64,000 nucleotides of DNA, from assembly GCA_963377175.1 (NCBI GenBank), contig CAUJNA010000472.1:158494-222493 (forward strand). The letters are read 5' to 3'. This document shows, piece by piece, positions 61,101-64,000 of the stretch. Positions within the stretch are counted from its first letter, which is position 1. Every line of letters begins with the position of its first letter. The stretch is from Effrenium voratum. Taxonomy: Eukaryota > Sar > Dinophyceae > Suessiales > Symbiodiniaceae. A model generated the notes under the pieces. It saw only the letters and a program-made list of their open reading frames with translations. It was not told where the DNA came from and did no database searches. A program made the position numbers and the translations under genes.

Positions 61101-61189
61101 TGCCGGCGCTTCCTCAACTGTGCCTCAACTGCCAATAGAAGATGAAATTCCGACGGGGTGGACAGGTCTAGAACCGCCAGGAACTCACC

Positions 61190-62095
61190 TTCTGCCGCGC
61201 CAAGCCCGCCTCCAGCACTTGAATCCGATTGAGGTCGGTGGGGGCCTGCTGCAGCAAAAACTCGCTCAGCCGGTTGGCAGCCTCGTCCCCGCCGATGGTT
61301 GCCTGTTGCAACTCCTCAGGGACCAAGCAGGGTGAAGAAAAAGGGAGGGAGACCGAAAAAGGGAACAATGACAAAAAGGGGGAGGGAGAAGGGTGTGGAA
61401 CATGACGCCTGAAATTGCTCCGCCGCGGTCGCAGCAGATCTGGGCTATGGGCTGCATCTCCATTGTCCTCAGGGCAGGCAAGCGCAGAGGAAGTTTGGTC
61501 CGCAGGGTCCACAGGGCAAGCAAATGTCCAAAAAAAGGAAAACTGGTAGCAACGCGGTGTCGCCGACAGCCTGCGGCCCCTCTTCTCGCCCCACCACAAG
61601 CGCAGCAGAGTGGAGACCTCCAGCAGATCCTTCTTCTTCTCCGGGGGCTGGTCGCCAAGGACCACGGGGATGGCCTTGTTGCCGCCTCCATTGCCAGCCT
61701 CACCAGCCTTCGTTGCCGCCTCCATTGCCAGCCTCGTCACCCTCGGCCTCGTCACCCTCGGCCTCGCCTCCATTGCCAGCCTCGTCACCCTCGGCCTCGT
61801 CACCCTCGGCCTCGCCTCCATTTCGTCACCCTCGGCCTCGCCTCCATTGCCAGCCTCACCAGCCTCGTCGCCGCCTCCATTGCCAGCCTCACCAGCCTCG
61901 TCGCCGCCTCCATTGCCAGCCTCACCAGCCTCAGTGCCGCCTCCACTGCCAACCTCACCAGCATCAGTGCCGCCTCCACTGCCAGCCTCAAAGGTGAAGT
62001 CGCTGGAGGCACCACTGTCAAGCACCTCCTCCACCGCTGCCGCAGGATGCGGAGGGTCCACCCGACCGATGATGTAGGGATGACAAGAAGCTAAA
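61190..62095 (-). CDS. Upstream exons of the same host gene with Gly/Glu/Asn repeats
   Basis: Exon one: DPPHPAAAVEEVLDSGASSD then FTFEAGSGGGTDAGEVGSGG and tandem GEAGNGGGDEA units (61985-61680), ending LGDQPPEKKKDLLEVSTLLR. Exon two after an intron: LVPEELQQATIGGDEAANRL, SEFLLQQAPTDLNRIQVLEA (61335-61195). The 10-residue repeats come from 30-bp and 15-bp DNA tandem units, so the disordered tract varies by slippage. No known domain. Confidence 0.45.
61695..61990. repeat. Coding minisatellite (30-bp and 15-bp units)
   Basis: Plus-strand units CCTCACCAGCCTCGTCGCCG and CACCCTCGGCCTCGT. It lies within the exon at 61590-62095 and keeps the minus frame for much of its length. Confidence 0.75.
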
Positions 62096-62479
62096 ACAAA
62101 ATCTTGGAAGCAAAAATGCTGCGATCCCAATCGTCAATGCACAGGATCGTGAGGCATCATTTGGTGGTAGAAACGAAACCCAACGGGGATCATCGACCGT
62201 TTGGATTCGCATTTGGGCACGGTCATCAAATCGAAGCCCATACCGTTTTGGATGAGCTGCAACATTTTGTCGTGGCACAACGAAGGCTCACGATAACAAA
62301 GGCTCACGCTCACAGGCTCACGCAACGATCAAGTGTCACAACACGACAGACATGGGCTGGCCTGGTCCGCCAGAGCAGGATGTTGCGATGTAGCCGCCTC
62401 AGCATGCACGGCAATAGCCGACAAGCCTCCCACCAACCCCGCGTTAGGGCCCTGCAAAAAGGCTTCTCCAGGAGCAGGA

Positions 62480-63420
62480 TGTAGCCGCCTGAGCCAACAA
62501 AGCCGCCGATACAATGCGTCCAACAAGCCAACAATGCGTCCAACAAGCCAACAAGCCCCACACCAATCCCACATCAGGGGCCCTGCATCTCCGAGACCAG
62601 GAGCCTGAGTCACCGGAAGTACCCTAAGTGCCCTAGAATTGCCAGAATCCTCTTGGCCAGGATGTAACCGACCTGAGCCGGGGCTGGGTCCCGCCAGAAG
62701 TGCCCTAGGCCTGAGCCGGGGCAGATCCCACCCAGCCTCGTAGACCCTCGTTCCCCATTGGCCGCAAGGCCGTTCGTCCAGACGTAGATGAATTCAAAAA
62801 TATAAAGCTTCCGCAAGGCGTACCAACGGCTAGCAGCCCGTCTTCGCATAATCTGAGGGCGCTTTGAAGGGCTTTGAAAAAACCGGATTTCAGATAGAAT
62901 GACAGCCAAGACCACATTTGAGAGATGGACGCAAGTCTCATTTCTGAGGTTGGGGCGCACCCAGAATGTTGTCGGAATGGTGATTTGTGCAATCGAAGTG
63001 TTGCCTCAGCACGCCATGCGATGCTGGAGATGCTAGGGGTGTTGCTGGGGCGTTTTCAAGACAAAAAATCAATGACTTTTTGTCTTGAAAATCGGCGACG
63101 CTCATTGTTTGCGATGCTGGGGGTGTTGCTGGAGGTGGTGCTGGTGATGCTGGTGATGCTGGGGGTGTTTGTCAAGCTCTGCCGGGGTCGTCTTCGCCAG
63201 GATGTACCCGACCTGAGCCAGAACGCAGGTGCCCTGCCAGGGTCCTCAGCCGGGCCCCCAGGTGCCCTGGGTGCCCTGGGTGCCCTACCGACCTGAGCCG
63301 GGTCCCGCCCACTAGACCGGATCCTCTCAACCAACCTGAATTGCCAGGGTCCTCTTGGCCAGGATGTAACCGACCTGAGCCGGGGCTGGGTCTGCCCCCC
63401 TGGCAGGGTCCCCGGCGCCG
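62480..63420. repeat. Dispersed AGGATGTAACCGACCTGAGC repeats
   Basis: The phrase CCAGGATGTA(A/G)CCG(A)CCTGAGCC recurs at about 62480, 62660, 63197 and 63360 with GGTGCCCT words between. No coding motif is seen on either strand of 62100-64000. Confidence 0.6.
63053..63091. repeat. Perfect 15-bp stem hairpin
   Basis: TTTTCAAGACAAAAA, 9-nt loop, TTTTTGTCTTGAAAA. No neighbouring gene explains it. Confidence 0.85.
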
Positions 63421-63461
63421 GGGCAGATCCCACCCGAAGCGCCCTAGGCGCGACCCGTTGG

Positions 63462-63870
63462 GCGAACCATTGAAAAACGAATCCTCCGGGCGTGTTGGGC
63501 AGACCATTGAAAAAGAATTCCGAAACCCCTCCAGATCCGTTGGGCAGACCATTGAAAAAAAAAATAATCCAAAACCCCTCCAGACCCGTTGGGCGAACCA
63601 TTGAAAAACGAATCCGCCCGGGCCTGTTGGGCAGACCATTGAAAAACGAAACCCCTCCAGACCCGTTGGGCAGACCATTGAAAAAAACCGAAACCCCTCC
63701 AGACCCGTTGGTCGAACCATTGAAAAACCAATCCTCCCGGGCCCGTTGGGCAGACCATTGCAACAAAATCCGAAACCCCCCAGACCCGTTCGGCAAACCA
63801 TTGAATAACGAATCCACCCGGGCCCGTTGGGCAGACCATTGAAAAAACATCCGAAACCCCTCCAGACCCG
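63462..63870. repeat. Minisatellite GTTGGGCAGACCATTGAAAA
   Basis: About nine units of 40-50 bp built on CCCGTTGGGCAGACCATTGA followed by an A run and CCGAAACCCCTCCAGA or CGAATCC(T/G)CCCGGGC. Unit length varies by A-run size. Extends close to the right edge. Confidence 0.85.
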
Positions 63871-64000
63871 TTTCCCTAGGTGCCCTGCCGGGGTCGTCGG
63901 GGAGAGGGGGCAGGGCACCAGGACATGTAGGGCACTTGGGGGGGACCGGGGCCGGGGAGAGGGGGCAGGGCACCCAGGGCACCTAGGGCACCTAGGGCAC

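Overview
The window looks like nuclear DNA of a dinoflagellate, most likely a Symbiodiniaceae-type alga. Reasons: GC-rich sequence with exon-sized coding blocks separated by introns; recognisable coding segments nearly all on the minus strand over the first 62 kb; a tRNA-like SINE array; decayed and intact retrotransposons rich in CCCH and MTase-like domains; and 15 nt in a retrotransposon LTR that match the dinoflagellate spliced leader apart from one missing T. The species is inferred, not proven.

Layout. 1-445 (-): edge of an unrecognised host gene. 1.5-17.2 kb (-): an intron-rich nonribosomal peptide synthetase (NRPS) gene with C-terminal C domain, adenylation (A), carrier (T), condensation (C) and a second A domain that stops near its A3 motif. 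The intron between core A3 and core A4/5 of the first A domain is hugely expanded: a 1,318-bp segment is duplicated in tandem, and one copy carries a 5,155-bp insert (8177-13331) with an array of tRNA-Ala-like SINE repeats and a broken Pif1-like helicase with a Cys-rich tail. 17.8-21.2 kb (-): scattered host-like exons (ubiquitin-like, ankyrin-like, duplicated exons). 21.2-25.1 kb: no convincing gene. 25.1-33.0 kb (-): a decayed retroelement (zinc-knuckle Gag, SAP-like, YFDD reverse transcriptase, RNase H) with direct repeats. 33.0-35.6 kb: a cluster of inverted-repeat (fold-back) elements.

35.7-59.2 kb (+) is a Polinton/PLV-like virus-derived element: a truncated packaging ATPase, a long tail-fibre-like gene ending in a peptidase S74 chaperone domain, and an integrase. 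The fibre gene is split at 38335/56256 by a 17,915-bp Ty1/copia LTR retrotransposon in the opposite orientation (38336-56250), with near-identical LTRs, a 5-bp target duplication, a PBS and a PPT. This element is the highlight. Besides coiled-coil/CCCH Gag, protease, integrase, reverse transcriptase and RNase H, ORF1 carries a cytosine-methyltransferase-like segment and about 1,100 further residues of unknown function. ORF2 (1,105 aa, overlapping in another frame) contains a domain with all four signature residues of Tpt1/KptA RNA 2'-phosphotransferase, an NAD-dependent RNA repair enzyme.

59.2-64 kb: tandem repeats, a decayed or intron-containing minus-strand host gene (60.6-62.1 kb) and minisatellites to the right edge. 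All domain calls were made by eye from motifs; none was checked against a database.
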